Shown: positions 31,703 to 41,068, counted from the first letter of the stretch. The stretch is DNA of 64,000 bases from Pseudomonas sp. MRSN 12121 (GCF_000931465.1 NZ_CP010892.1:5355388-5419387), one strand, 5' to 3'. The notes: generated from the sequence alone by a model not told the origin. Program-made: numbers and translations.

Positions 31703-32622
31703 CGCGCGTACTCCCGCTCAGCTCATCAATTTTCAGCTTAGCGAACGCCATGACCGGCCGCCCGCCAAGCGACAGAACGGCAGCATACCTGCGAAAGCCC
31801 TTCCGTTCATCGCCACAACGCACGGTGCCTGCCTCGATACCCACGCAGCCCCTCATCCGGATGCCCTGACCTGGAACATTTTTCCAACACATCGCACCAC
31901 GACCGAACGAGCCTCCTGAACGACAGTGGCAGAAATCCCCAATAGACGGCTGTTACTGCACTCCTGAGCCTCTAAAGCCGAACGCCGAAGACGCCTCGTG
32001 CAGAAAGTTTTGCACCAAAACCGCACAGTGCGTCTACGCTCAATGCGTCGACCATCCGCCATCTACTCACTCACCAGGGTGAACCGGTAACGTTTTGGAA
32101 TGTCGTGCCTTTTTTTCATGGAGCAACACCAGGAGGACCTGAAACGTCAAGCCCAACCAAAACGACCTTAAAACCCCTGTTTTATGCGGTTTTTACAGCC
32201 TGTCGGGCTGGCATCGAAAAAAACTCGATGCGCTGGCGTTTTGTGCACGCTTGTTGCATTAACCCTCGTATTGTCCCAAAGGAAGGTCATTGCAGAAGGC
32301 CTTCTGTCGGGACTAATAACGATAGTGGCAAGGCTGCCCCATGGAGATTTGATTGCTTGACCAAAGTTCTTTTTGTTCCAGGTACAAGCCTTCGAAAACA
32401 GCGCTGAAGTTGTCAGTCCGGCTACATGCGGACTGCGGATTTGCGACATTGATCGAGCATTTTGCGACAGGGTCGTAAAGAAGCTGAAAGGACTGATACG
32501 CAAGTATCGCCAATATTGTCAGCGTGATATAAGTTTGCGCCGACACAAAAAGAAAGAGCCGCCCAGATAATAAAACAGGTGGGACGGCAGTACTCTTCTA
32601 AAAACCAAAGGAGCAAATCACG
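31703..32622. other. 920-base non-coding stretch upstream of the OprD-family porin
   Basis: No convincing gene is seen; open frames here are short, lack ribosome-binding sites and resemble no family. The right 500 bases are less GC-rich than the surroundings. Two adjacent hairpins lie at 32196-32210 (CAGCC/GGCTG) and 32211-32231 (GCATCGA/TCGATGC), and a perfect palindrome at 32293-32306. The porin ribosome-binding site AAAGGAG sits at its right end. The length suggests a complex promoter or an unannotated small RNA. Confidence 0.5.
32293..32306. promoter_or_regulatory. Perfect 14-bp palindrome upstream of porin gene
   Basis: CAGAAGGCCTTCTG is a perfect palindrome 317 bp before the porin start. 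It could be an operator for a dimeric repressor or activator. No known consensus is recognised, so the role is inference from symmetry and position. Confidence 0.35.
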
Positions 32623-33975
32623 ATGCGCGTGATGAAGTGGAGCATGATCGCACTGGCGGTTGCAGCAGCAGCCAGTACTCAAGTGGCTACGGCCGCACCT
32701 TTCGTAAGTGACCAGGCTGAAGCCAAGGGTTTCGTTGAAGACGCCAAACTTAACGTCTTGCTGCGTAACTATTACTTCAACCGTGATAACAAGAATGGTG
32801 GCAACGACCAGAAAGACTGGACCCAGGGTATCTGGGGCAACTTCAGCTCCGGTTACACCCAAGGAACTGTTGGCGTCGGTGTTGATGCCTTTGGTTATCT
32901 GGCACTCAAACTGGACGGCGGCGACGGCACTGGCGGCACTGGCAACATGAGCCGCGACTCCGACGGCGACGTCAACAAGAGCCAGGGCAAAGCAGGTGCA
33001 GCGGTCAAGTTCCGCATCTCCAAAACCGAGCTGAAAGTCGGCGACATGCAGCCAAGCACCTCCCCGGTGTTCGCAGTCGGTGGCTCCCGTATCCTCCCTC
33101 AAACTGCCAGCGGCCTCCAACTGCAGAGCAGCGAGATCAAGGACCTGGATCTGGAAGGCGGCCACTTCTACTCCGGTACCAGCCAGGACTCCAACGCTCG
33201 TAACGGCAACTTGTATGCGAACTATGCCGGCGTGGCATCCAACAGCATCGACTACTTCGGCGGCAAGTACGGCATCAGCGACAACCTGAGCGCATCGCTC
33301 TACGGCGCCAAGCTGGAAGATATCTGGAACCAGTACTACGCCAACCTGAACTACACCATCCCGATGGGTGGCGACCAGTCGCTGAACCTGGACGGTAACA
33401 TCTACCGTACTACCGATACCGGCAAAGCCAAGGCTGGTGATATCAGCAACACCACGTTCTCCCTGGCAGCGGCGTTCTCGTTCCTGAAGGCGCATACCAT
33501 TACCGTCGGGTTCCAGAAGGTCAATGGCGACACTCCATTCGACTACATCGGTATCGGTGGCCACGACTCCAGCAAACGTGGTTCCAACCGTGGTGGCGAC
33601 TCGATCTTCCTCGCCAACTCCATCCAGTACTCTGACTTCAACGGTCCGAACGAGAAGTCCGCGCAGATCCGTTATGACCTGAAAATGGCCGAATACGGTA
33701 TTCCTGGCCTGAGCTTCATGACCCGTTACGTGAAAGGTTGGGACATCGACGGCACCAAGATGGACGCCGACAGCCCATACCGCCTTTACGGTTACGGCGC
33801 AGATGGCAAACATCACGAAACCAACTTCGAAGCCAAGTATGTTGTCCAGACTGGCCCAGCCAAGGACCTGTCGTTCCGGGTTCGTCAAGCCTGGCACACC
33901 GCCAACGCCGACCAGGCCGAAGGCGATATCAAAGAGTTCCGCCTGATCGTCGACTACCCACTGTCGATCTTGTAA
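32623..33975 (+). CDS. OprD-family outer membrane porin
   Basis: A 450-residue porin with a signal peptide of about 24 residues (MRVMKWSMIALAVAAAASTQ...) and the family start DQAEAKGFVEDAKLNVLLRN. Alternating beta-strand segments follow, and it ends LIVDYPLSIL, a typical OprD terminal strand. OprD/Occ porins take up basic amino acids or carboxylates; within the family it looks closest to OprE/OprQ-like members, but substrate cannot be read from sequence. A good AAAGGAG ribosome-binding site precedes it and a terminator follows. The opposite strand shows a 491-codon open frame that is a codon-bias shadow. Confidence 0.93.
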   Translation: MRVMKWSMIALAVAAAASTQVATAAPFVSDQAEAKGFVEDAKLNVLLRNYYFNRDNKNGGNDQKDWTQGIWGNFSSGYTQGTVGVGVDAFGYLALKLDGGDGTGGTGNMSRDSDGDVNKSQGKAGAAVKFRISKTELKVGDMQPSTSPVFAVGGSRILPQTASGLQLQSSEIKDLDLEGGHFYSGTSQDSNARNGNLYANYAGVASNSIDYFGGKYGISDNLSASLYGAKLEDIWNQYYANLNYTIPMGGDQSLNLDGNIYRTTDTGKAKAGDISNTTFSLAAAFSFLKAHTITVGFQKVNGDTPFDYIGIGGHDSSKRGSNRGGDSIFLANSIQYSDFNGPNEKSAQIRYDLKMAEYGIPGLSFMTRYVKGWDIDGTKMDADSPYRLYGYGADGKHHETNFEAKYVVQTGPAKDLSFRVRQAWHTANADQAEGDIKEFRLIVDYPLSIL

Positions 33976-33998
33976 TAGCGGTAACTTAGCGCGTCATG

Positions 33999-34029
33999 AA
34001 AAAGGCCCATCATCCGATGGGCCTTTTTT
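33999..34029 (+). terminator. Porin gene terminator
   Basis: AAAAGGCCCATC and GATGGGCCTTTT form a 12-bp stem around an ATCC loop, followed by T residues, 23 bp after the porin stop. The left A-run lets it act on the minus strand as well. Confidence 0.9.
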
Positions 34030-34166
34030 GTTGAAACCGGGCGACCGGCCAAAACAACCGACTACCGACAGCTAATTGTTACAACCAGATTACATCCCGC
34101 TCTCAACGAACTATCAATTAAAAGTCTGACCATCCGATCAAACTTTTAACCCTCGACCTCCACTAC

Positions 34167-35009
34167 TTACTGAACAGCCGCTTCCTGCACCACACGAATC
34201 ACTCGTTGTGGAAACGGAATATCGATACCTGCATCTTTCAAGCGATCGCGGGCCAGCTCGTTGAACTGGAACATCACATCCCAGTAGTCCGCGGTCTTCA
34301 CCCAGACCCGTAGCGAAAGGGTAATAGCGCTGTCCCCGAGCATGGAAACCACCGCGACCGGTGCCGGATCCGCCAGCACACGCTCATCCTTGGCCAGATC
34401 CAGCAGAACCTCACGGGCCTTTTGCAGATCGGCCTCGTAGTTCACGCCAACATCGAATACCACCTTACGGGTCAATTGACGGTTGTGGTTGGTGATGATG
34501 CCGTTGGACAGGTTGCCGTTAGGCACGATGACCGTCTTGTTGTCACCGGTACGCAGCACCGTGTGGAAGATCTGGATGCTGTCGACCGTACCGCTGATGC
34601 CCTGGGCTTCGATCACATCACCGATGCGGAATGGACGGAACAGCAGGATCAGCACCCCACCGGCGAAGTTCGCCAGGCTGCCTTGCAAGGCCAGGCCGAT
34701 GGCCAGGCCCGCCGCACCGATCGCGGCAACGAACGAAGTGGTTTCGACACCGATCATCGACGCCACGCTGACGACCAACAGCACCTTGAGGATGATGTTC
34801 GCCAGGCTGCTGATAAAACCCTGCAAGGCCTGGTCGGCATTGCGCAGTGCCAGCAGCTTGCCGACCTTATGCGTCAACTTGTTGATCAGCCACCAGCCGA
34901 TGGCCAGTGTGATCACCGCCAGCAATACCCGACTGCCGTATTCCATGATCATCGGAATCCAGGCTTGGGAAGCCTTGACCAGGTTGTCCACTTCAGCATT
35001 CAAATCCAT
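34167..35009 (-). CDS. mscS: Small-conductance mechanosensitive channel MscS
   Basis: A 280-residue inner membrane channel that opens on hypo-osmotic shock. Three membrane helices lie at about 22-44, 64-84 and 90-118. The pore helix has the Gly/Ala pattern AAIGAAGLAIGLALQGSLAN followed by FAGGVLILLFRPFRIGD. The cytoplasmic vestibule domain makes up the rest, with VPNGNLSNGIITN. Length is close to the E. coli protein (286). It is a single gene between the porin and yajQ. Confidence 0.95.
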   Translation of the reverse strand: MDLNAEVDNLVKASQAWIPMIMEYGSRVLLAVITLAIGWWLINKLTHKVGKLLALRNADQALQGFISSLANIILKVLLVVSVASMIGVETTSFVAAIGAAGLAIGLALQGSLANFAGGVLILLFRPFRIGDVIEAQGISGTVDSIQIFHTVLRTGDNKTVIVPNGNLSNGIITNHNRQLTRKVVFDVGVNYEADLQKAREVLLDLAKDERVLADPAPVAVVSMLGDSAITLSLRVWVKTADYWDVMFQFNELARDRLKDAGIDIPFPQRVIRVVQEAAVQ

Positions 35010-35144
35010 CTATCTCTCCTGATTCCCGGCTGCCGGGCATACAAAAAACAAGGGCAGAACGAGGGCTTCATCAGAGGCTCAATCGTTTCTGCCCGCTACT
35101 CGGCCTCGGACGCCGATAACGACCCGAGGTTCCCGAAAAACCGA

Positions 35145-35630
35145 TCAGTCGCGGAAGTTGTTGAACTGCAGCGGCATGCCGAACTCTTTCGCGCGCAGGG
35201 CGGCAATGGCTTCCTGCAAATCGTCGCGTTTCTTGCCGGTAACCCGTACCTGCTCGCCCTGGATGGCGGCCTGGACCTTCAGCTTGGCGTCCTTGATATG
35301 AGCAACGATCTTCTTCGCCAGCTCTTTATCGATACCTTCCTTGAGCGTCGCTTCCTGCTTCATCACCTTGCCCGAAGCATAAGCATCCTTGACCTCGAGG
35401 CACTGCACATCGATCTTGCGCTTGACCAGCGCCAGCTTGAGGATCTCGATCATCGCTTCCAGCTGGAATTCGGCTTCGGCGGTCAGGTTGACGGTCAGTT
35501 CCTTGTCCTTGAACTCGAAGCTGCCCTTGCCCTTCAGGTCATAACGGCGGTCCAGCTCCTTGACGGCGTTTTCCACGGCGTTGGTGACTTCGTGCTTGTC
35601 CAGTTCGGATACCACGTCAAACGACGGCAT
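35145..35630 (-). CDS. yajQ: YajQ family cyclic-di-GMP/nucleotide-binding protein
   Basis: A 161-residue protein starting MPSFDVVSELDKHEVTNAVE and ending REFGMPLQFNNFRD-like (AKEFGMPLQFNNFRD), with two RRM-like folds. YajQ proteins bind cyclic di-GMP and influence transcription and virulence in Xanthomonas and Pseudomonas; that is family knowledge. It lies divergent from the PanE-like gene. Confidence 0.96.
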   Translation of the reverse strand: MPSFDVVSELDKHEVTNAVENAVKELDRRYDLKGKGSFEFKDKELTVNLTAEAEFQLEAMIEILKLALVKRKIDVQCLEVKDAYASGKVMKQEATLKEGIDKELAKKIVAHIKDAKLKVQAAIQGEQVRVTGKKRDDLQEAIAALRAKEFGMPLQFNNFRD

Positions 35631-35776
35631 GTAATTTCTCCAATAAAAAAAGGGGCGCCGCTCGATAAAGATGGAGCACGCCCGGTTTGCGGTTAAAATC
35701 CGGGCTCATTATAACGGGTCTTTTCTCTCCTTCACTGCGAGCCGCACATGCGCCTGCCGAACCGAGCACTACGCTG

Positions 35777-36694
35777 ATGTCGACCACCTGGCACATTCTG
35801 GGCGTGGGCAGCCTGGGCACCCTGTGGGCAACGCGCCTGGCCCGGGCCGGCTTGCCGGTACGCCTGATCCTGCGGGACCAGGCGCGGCTGCAGGCTTACC
35901 AGGCCGCTGGCGGACTGACGCTGGTGGAACAAGGACAAGCCAGCATGCATGCCGTTCCCGGGGAACTCGCCGACGGCCCCGGGCCCATCACCCGCCTGCT
36001 GGTGGCCTGCAAGGCCTATGACGCGGAACAGGCGGTGAGCCAGCTGCTCCCACGACTGGCTGCCGATGCCGAACTGATCCTGCTGCAGAATGGCCTGGGC
36101 AGTCAGGACGCGGTGGCCGCCCGGGCGCCACAGGCCCGCTGCATTTATGCCTCCAGCACCGAAGGCGCCTTCCGCGAGGGTGACTGGCGCGTCGTATTCG
36201 CCGGCCATGGTTATACCTGGCTGGGCGACGCCAGCCACCCTACCGCGCCCTTCTGGCTGGACGACCTGAGCGCCAGCGGCATTCCCCATGAATGGAGCGC
36301 GGATATCCTCACCCGCCTCTGGCGCAAGCTGGCGCTCAATTGCGCGATCAACCCGCTGACGGTCCTGCACGGCTGCCGCAACGGCGGCCTGCTGGAACAT
36401 CATTGCGAAGTGGCCATGCTGTGCCTCGAGCTGACCGAGCTGCTGCAGCGTTGCGGCCAGCCGGCGGCCGCCGAAAACCTGCAACAAGAAGTCGAACGAG
36501 TGATCCAGGCGACCGCCGCCAACTATTCCTCCATGTACCAGGACGTCGCCAACCGGCGCAGGACCGAAATCAGCTACTTGCTGGGGTATGCCTGCAGCGT
36601 TGCCTCCCGGCATCGATTGAGCCTGCCGAATCTCGAGCGCCTGCAACGGCGGCTGGTGGAGCACCTGCAGCAACGCGGATTGCCCAGCGACTGA
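35777..36694 (+). CDS. 2-dehydropantoate 2-reductase family protein
   Basis: A 305-residue NADPH-dependent reductase of the PanE/ApbA family. The N-terminal dinucleotide motif is HILGVGSLGTLWATRLARAG, and the catalytic Lys lies in LWRKLALNCAINPLT. The family reduces ketopantoate in pantothenate synthesis. The start at 35777 (MSTTWHILG) is chosen because the longer frame places non-homologous sequence ahead of the Rossmann start. Several PanE paralogues are common in Pseudomonas, so the exact substrate is not certain. Confidence 0.88.
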   Translation: MSTTWHILGVGSLGTLWATRLARAGLPVRLILRDQARLQAYQAAGGLTLVEQGQASMHAVPGELADGPGPITRLLVACKAYDAEQAVSQLLPRLAADAELILLQNGLGSQDAVAARAPQARCIYASSTEGAFREGDWRVVFAGHGYTWLGDASHPTAPFWLDDLSASGIPHEWSADILTRLWRKLALNCAINPLTVLHGCRNGGLLEHHCEVAMLCLELTELLQRCGQPAAAENLQQEVERVIQATAANYSSMYQDVANRRRTEISYLLGYACSVASRHRLSLPNLERLQRRLVEHLQQRGLPSD

Positions 36695-36739
36695 GCAGCG
36701 GCTACGCTGCCCACGTGTTCCTTTCTAGCGACCTCCCTG

Positions 36740-38773
36740 ATGCCATTGCGCCAGCGCCTTGAAAACCTGCCGGTCGGCCAAAAGCTGCTGGCGGCCCTGC
36801 TCGTCCTGCTGATTACCGTGTTGCTGGTGGCCAACCTGACCTTTATCAGCGCCGCCTACTGGATCTCCCAGGAAAGCATGGCACCGCAAGCCCTGCAGAC
36901 CATCGGCCGGCTGGTCTCGAACCCGACCCTTGCCGCCCAGGCACTGGACTCGCCACAAAACGCCGAAAAACTGCTCAACGAGCTCAACAGCTACTCGCCC
37001 CTGCGGGCCGCGGCCATCTATGACGGCAAAGGCGCCCGCCTGGCCCAGTTGCAACATGGCGAGCGCTTGAAGCTGCCGGAGCGCTACCGGCATATCGAAG
37101 CCTGGCAACTGACCGAATTCCGCAGCAACCAGGTCATTGCCCTGCCTCGCGCCGGCCAGCCCCCGGGGCATCTGCTGCTGGTGGCCAGCAGCGAACTGCC
37201 GATGGCCTTCTATACCGGCACCCTGACCGCCAGCCTGGGCATCCTGATCTTCAGCGTACTGTTGTGGCTGGTGATTGCCCGGCAGATCAAACGGTTGATC
37301 ACCCGCCCCATCCATCAACTGGAAGAGCTGTCCCGACAGGTGACCCGCGAGGAAAACTATTCACTGCGCGCCTCGCGCGGCAATCACGATGAAATCGGCA
37401 GCCTCGCCGAGGCCTTCAACACCATGCTGTCGCGCATCGAGGCGCGGGAGCAGCAACTCAAACGCGCCCGCGACGACTCCCAGGCCGCCTATGACCAGGC
37501 CCAGGGCCTGGCCGAGGAAACCCGCCATACCAACCGCAAGCTGGAACTGGAAGTCCAGGTGCGCAGCAAGATCGAGAAGAAACTCACCGGTTTCCAGAAC
37601 TACCTCAACAGCATCATCGACTCGATGCCCTCGGCACTGATCGCCCTGGACGAGCAGCTCTATGTCACCCAGTGGAACCAGGAGGCCAGCGCCCTCTCGG
37701 GCACCCGCCTGGACGAAGCCTTGAACCAGCCCATCTTCCTGGCTTTCGAACCGCTCAAGCCCTTCCTGCCCCAGCTCAAGGAAACCGTGGAGCAGCATAC
37801 GGTCACCAAGGTCGAGCGGGTTACCTGGGTCAAGGATGAGGAAGCGCGGCACTATGCCCTGACGTTCTACCCGCTGATGGGCGGCGCCGGGCGCGGTGTG
37901 GTGATCCGGATCGACGACATCACCCAGCGCCTGTCCCTGGAAGAAATGATGGTGCAGTCGGAAAAGATGCTCTCCGTGGGCGGCCTCGCCGCCGGGATGG
38001 CGCATGAAATCAACAACCCTCTGGGCGCCATCCTGCACAACGTGCAGAACATCCGCCGGCGCCTGTCCCCCGAATTGCCGAAGAACCTGGAGCATGCCGA
38101 GCAACTGGGCATCGAACTGGAAACCGTCAACCAATACCTGCAGGGCCGCGAAGTGCCACAACTGCTCGACGGCATCCAGCAGGCCGGCGCGCGGGCGGCG
38201 AAGATCGTCACCCACATGCTCAGCTTCAGCCGCCGCAGCAATCGCCAGATGGCGCCTTGCGACCTACCGGCCCTGATCGACCAGGCAGTGGAGATCGCCG
38301 GTAACGACTTCGACCTGGCCATCGGCTTCGACTTCAAGGGCCAGGCGATCATTCGCCAGTTCGACCCGCAACTGGGCCCGGTACTCGGCACCGCCAACGA
38401 GCTGGAACAGGTCCTGCTCAATCTGCTGAAAAACGCGGCCCAGGCCATCCACCAGCGTGCGGACGACAGCGAGCCGGGACGCATCATCCTGCGCACCCGG
38501 CTGAATCCGCCCTGGGCGGAAATCCAGGTCGAGGACAACGGTATCGGCATGAGCGAAAGCGTGCGCAAACGCACCTTCGAGCCGTTCTTCACCACCAAGG
38601 AAATCGGCCAGGGTACGGGCCTGGGACTGTCGGTCTCGTACTTCATCATCACCAACAATCACAAAGGCCAGATGGAAGTGCAGTCGGCGCAAGGCCAGGG
38701 CACCTGCTTCACCTTGCGCCTGCCCTTGGCGGGCAGCCAGCCGCCTCTGGAACATCCCCCACAGGAGAGGTAA
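36740..38773 (+). CDS. Membrane sensor histidine kinase (orphan)
   Basis: A 677-residue NtrB/HupT-type kinase. Membrane helices at about 17-39 and 155-178 flank a periplasmic sensor domain. A HAMP domain (RPIHQLEELSRQVTREENYS), a coiled coil, a PAS domain at about 290-395 and a HisKA/HATPase module follow. The phosphorylated His422 lies in GMAHEINNPLGAILHN. The ATPase boxes are NLLKNAAQAI, VEDNGIGM and GTGLGLSVSYF. No response regulator is adjacent. It overlaps nothing, but lies 2 bp before the cobalamin gene, so the two may be co-transcribed. Confidence 0.95.
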   Translation: MPLRQRLENLPVGQKLLAALLVLLITVLLVANLTFISAAYWISQESMAPQALQTIGRLVSNPTLAAQALDSPQNAEKLLNELNSYSPLRAAAIYDGKGARLAQLQHGERLKLPERYRHIEAWQLTEFRSNQVIALPRAGQPPGHLLLVASSELPMAFYTGTLTASLGILIFSVLLWLVIARQIKRLITRPIHQLEELSRQVTREENYSLRASRGNHDEIGSLAEAFNTMLSRIEAREQQLKRARDDSQAAYDQAQGLAEETRHTNRKLELEVQVRSKIEKKLTGFQNYLNSIIDSMPSALIALDEQLYVTQWNQEASALSGTRLDEALNQPIFLAFEPLKPFLPQLKETVEQHTVTKVERVTWVKDEEARHYALTFYPLMGGAGRGVVIRIDDITQRLSLEEMMVQSEKMLSVGGLAAGMAHEINNPLGAILHNVQNIRRRLSPELPKNLEHAEQLGIELETVNQYLQGREVPQLLDGIQQAGARAAKIVTHMLSFSRRSNRQMAPCDLPALIDQAVEIAGNDFDLAIGFDFKGQAIIRQFDPQLGPVLGTANELEQVLLNLLKNAAQAIHQRADDSEPGRIILRTRLNPPWAEIQVEDNGIGMSESVRKRTFEPFFTTKEIGQGTGLGLSVSYFIITNNHKGQMEVQSAQGQGTCFTLRLPLAGSQPPLEHPPQER

Positions 38774-38775
38774 GC

Positions 38776-39360
38776 ATGGGCTTTCGCCTGTCGAAGATTT
38801 ACACCCGCACCGGCGACAAAGGCGAAACCGGGCTGGGTGACGGACGCCGGGTTCCCAAGGACCATCCGCGGATCGAGGCCATCGGCGAAGTCGATACACT
38901 GAACAGTCAGCTGGGGCTGCTGCTGGCCGGATTGGCCGAACAGCGCCTCGCACATCCCGGCCTACAGGAACTGATCGAGGTGCTGAGCCCTTGCCAGCAT
39001 CGCCTCTTCGACCTGGGTGGCGAGCTGGCCATGCCGGCGTACCAGGCCCTCGACACAGCCGAGGTCGAACGCCTGGAGCGTGCCATCGATACCTGGAACG
39101 AAGAGTTGGGACCGCTAGAGAACTTCATCCTGCCGGGTGGTTCGAGCCTGATCGCCCAGGCCCATGTCTGCCGCAGCCTGGCGCGCAGCGCCGAACGCCG
39201 CTGCCAGCACTTGAATGCCGTGGAACCGCTGGCGGGGGTCGGCCTGGCCTATATCAACCGCCTGTCCGACCTGCTGTTCGTGGCCGCGCGCCTGATTGCC
39301 AGGCGCCAGGGGATTGCCGAGATTCTGTGGCAGGCCGCGCAGAAGCCAACTGCTGATTGA
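38776..39360 (+). CDS. ATP:cob(I)alamin adenosyltransferase, PduO type
   Basis: A 194-residue enzyme that attaches the adenosyl group of coenzyme B12. It has the PduO signature start LSKIYTRTGDKGETGLGDG, the catalytic region EAIGEVDTLNSQLG and the Arg/Glu segment AHVCRSLARSAERRC. The ribosome-binding site GGAGAGG lies inside the end of the kinase gene, 2 bp upstream. Confidence 0.95.
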   Translation: MGFRLSKIYTRTGDKGETGLGDGRRVPKDHPRIEAIGEVDTLNSQLGLLLAGLAEQRLAHPGLQELIEVLSPCQHRLFDLGGELAMPAYQALDTAEVERLERAIDTWNEELGPLENFILPGGSSLIAQAHVCRSLARSAERRCQHLNAVEPLAGVGLAYINRLSDLLFVAARLIARRQGIAEILWQAAQKPTAD

Positions 39361-39372
39361 GACCAGGGGTCA

Positions 39373-39394
39373 GCTCGCTCCTGCGGGAGCGAGC
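39373..39394. repeat. REP-like palindrome
   Basis: GCTCGCTCC (39373-39381) and GGAGCGAGC (39386-39394) form a 9-bp stem with a TGCG loop, flanked by CTTGCGAGG. The sequence is of the REP type common between genes in the P. fluorescens group. It sits between converging genes and may help end transcription. Confidence 0.7.
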
Positions 39395-39405
39395 TTGCGA
39401 GGAAC

Positions 39406-40344
39406 TCAGGGCCAGAACGCACGGATTCCCGCTACCCCTTGTGCCCCGGCTTGCCAGGCCTGCTCACGGTGATCCGGGCCGAGCCCGCCCAGCAGATACA
39501 CCGGCTTGTTGAAACCGCTGATCAGTCGAGCGGCCTGCTCCCAGCCCAGCGGCTGGGCATCGGGGTGGGTCTGGGTGGGCTGGACCGGCGACAGGGTCAC
39601 GAAGTCCACATCCATCTGCTGCGCCAATGACAGCTCTTCCGCGTCATGGCAGGAAGCGGCCAACCAGCGTTCCTTGCCGAAGGGGCGCCCCGCATTGGCG
39701 TATTTGCGCAGTTGTGCCGAGGTGATATGCCAACCCGCCGAGGGGAAATCCCCCAGCCATTCGAACGGCCCCTTGAGCATCAATTGCGCCTTGCCCGCGC
39801 ACAGCCCGGCCGCATCCACCGCCAGGTCGCGGTATTGCGGGTCGTAGCCATTGGGCGCGCGCAGTTGCACCAGCTTGATGCCGCCGGCAATCGCCTGCTG
39901 CATCCCCCGCAGCAGCGCCGGGGTTTCCAGGCCTTCCGGGGTGATCAGGTACTCGCCGGGCAGGCGCGCGGCCGCCACGATCGGCTGGTTGGCCGCCGGA
40001 AACTCGTAATTCTCCAGTTCACGGGCCGCCACCCAGGCCAAGGGCTGGCCCTCTGCGCCATGGGGCTCGCCGGTAAAGCCGGCGACTTCCCAGACATCCA
40101 GCAACACCTGCTTGTCCGGGTAGTCATGCTGGACCTTGATCAGTGGCCGTGCCTGGGTCACCCGGATGCCCAGCTCCTCTTGCAGCTCACGGCTCAACGC
40201 CGCCTCCACCGCTTCGCCCGCCTCGACCTTACCCCCGGGGAACTCCCAGAGACCGCCCTGGTGCTGGGTATCGGCACGCCGGGCAATCAGAATCCGGCCA
40301 TCGGTATCACGGATAACGGCCGCCGCCACATGTACTCGTTTCAC
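39406..40344 (-). CDS. Nudix hydrolase fused to a thiamine-phosphate-synthase-like domain
   Basis: A 312-residue two-domain protein. Residues 1-130 are MutT-like with a complete Nudix box GGKVEAGEAVEAALSRELQEELGI. Residues about 150-312 resemble TenI/ThiE (LVQLRAPNGYDPQYRDLA, VDFVTLSPVQPTQTHPDAQP, PVYLLGGLGPDHREQAWQAG). It probably cleans oxidised nucleotides; the role of the second domain is unclear. The GTG start at 40344 is supported by a GAGGAA ribosome-binding site and a GTGA overlap with the GST stop. The longer ATG-started frame runs into the GST gene. Confidence 0.9.
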   Translation of the reverse strand: MKRVHVAAAVIRDTDGRILIARRADTQHQGGLWEFPGGKVEAGEAVEAALSRELQEELGIRVTQARPLIKVQHDYPDKQVLLDVWEVAGFTGEPHGAEGQPLAWVAARELENYEFPAANQPIVAAARLPGEYLITPEGLETPALLRGMQQAIAGGIKLVQLRAPNGYDPQYRDLAVDAAGLCAGKAQLMLKGPFEWLGDFPSAGWHITSAQLRKYANAGRPFGKERWLAASCHDAEELSLAQQMDVDFVTLSPVQPTQTHPDAQPLGWEQAARLISGFNKPVYLLGGLGPDHREQAWQAGAQGVAGIRAFWP

Positions 40345-40973
40345 CGTACTGCTTCCTCTAATCCGGCTTTCTGCCAGGCCTTGAAGGCCGGCCATTGATA
40401 AATCGTTTCAACATAAGCGGCGGCGTCCGCCGGCAGCGCGACCCGATAGGTGCGCAGGCGTACGGCGATCGGCGCAAAAAAAGCGTCCGCCAGGCTGACC
40501 TGGCCAAACAGGAATGGCCCCGGCTCGGTGGCCGCCGCACGGCACTCGGCCCACAGGATCAGCATCCGCTCGATATCGGCCTGAGCTTCAGGCGGCATGG
40601 GCGACAGCGGCGCATCGCGGCTCAAGTCGAATGGCAGGTTGCCACGCATTGCGAAGAAACCGCTGTGCATCTGCGCGCAGGCGGAACGCGCCTGGGCACG
40701 CGCCGCCACATCCCGCGGCCAGAGCGCGACCAGGGGAAACCGTTCGACCAGGTATTCGGCGATCGCCAGCGAATCGGCAATGGTGCCGTGCTCGGTTTTC
40801 AACAGCGGGACCTTGCCAGTCGACGAATGCCTGAGAATCAGCTCGCGGGTATCGGGCTGGTTCAGCTTGATCACTTCTTCGGTATAGGCCGCACCGGCCA
40901 ACTCGAGGGCCAGGGCAGCGCGCAGCGACCAGGAGGAATAGAGTTTGTCGCCGATGATCAGGTGGAGATTCAT
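40341..40973 (-). CDS. Glutathione S-transferase family protein
   Basis: A 210-residue GST. The thioredoxin-like N-terminal domain begins MNLHLIIGDKLYSSWSLRAA with the catalytic Ser in YSSWSLR, followed by STGKVPLL and the glutathione gamma-Glu contact IADSLAIAEYL. The all-helical C-terminal domain contains SLADAFFAPIAVRL. The substrate is unknown. It is coupled to the Nudix gene by a 4-bp overlap. Confidence 0.93.
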   Translation of the reverse strand: MNLHLIIGDKLYSSWSLRAALALELAGAAYTEEVIKLNQPDTRELILRHSSTGKVPLLKTEHGTIADSLAIAEYLVERFPLVALWPRDVAARAQARSACAQMHSGFFAMRGNLPFDLSRDAPLSPMPPEAQADIERMLILWAECRAAATEPGPFLFGQVSLADAFFAPIAVRLRTYRVALPADAAAYVETIYQWPAFKAWQKAGLEEAVR

Positions 40974-40995
40974 GTCGGGAACCTTTCAGGAAGGA

Positions 40996-41034
40996 ATGGA
41001 GGCCCCTGGGGGCCTCCATCGCGAGCCGGCTCGC
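40996..41034. repeat. Hairpin plus REP-like palindrome between argJ and GST
   Basis: ATGGAGGCCC and GGGCCTCCAT form a stem around CTGG (40996-41019). It is followed directly by GCGAGCCGGCTCGC, a perfect 14-bp palindrome at 41021-41034 of the Pseudomonas REP type. It lies 35 bp downstream of the argJ stop and may act as terminator or mRNA stabiliser. Confidence 0.65.
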
Positions 41035-41068
41035 TCCTAGAAATGATGTACGGCCTGGCGGCTCGTGA

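Noticed and set aside
32422..33897. 491-codon open frame opposite the porin gene
   Set aside because: It lies entirely antisense to a gene with signal peptide, family features and terminator. Codon bias in a GC-rich genome leaves the opposite strand open.
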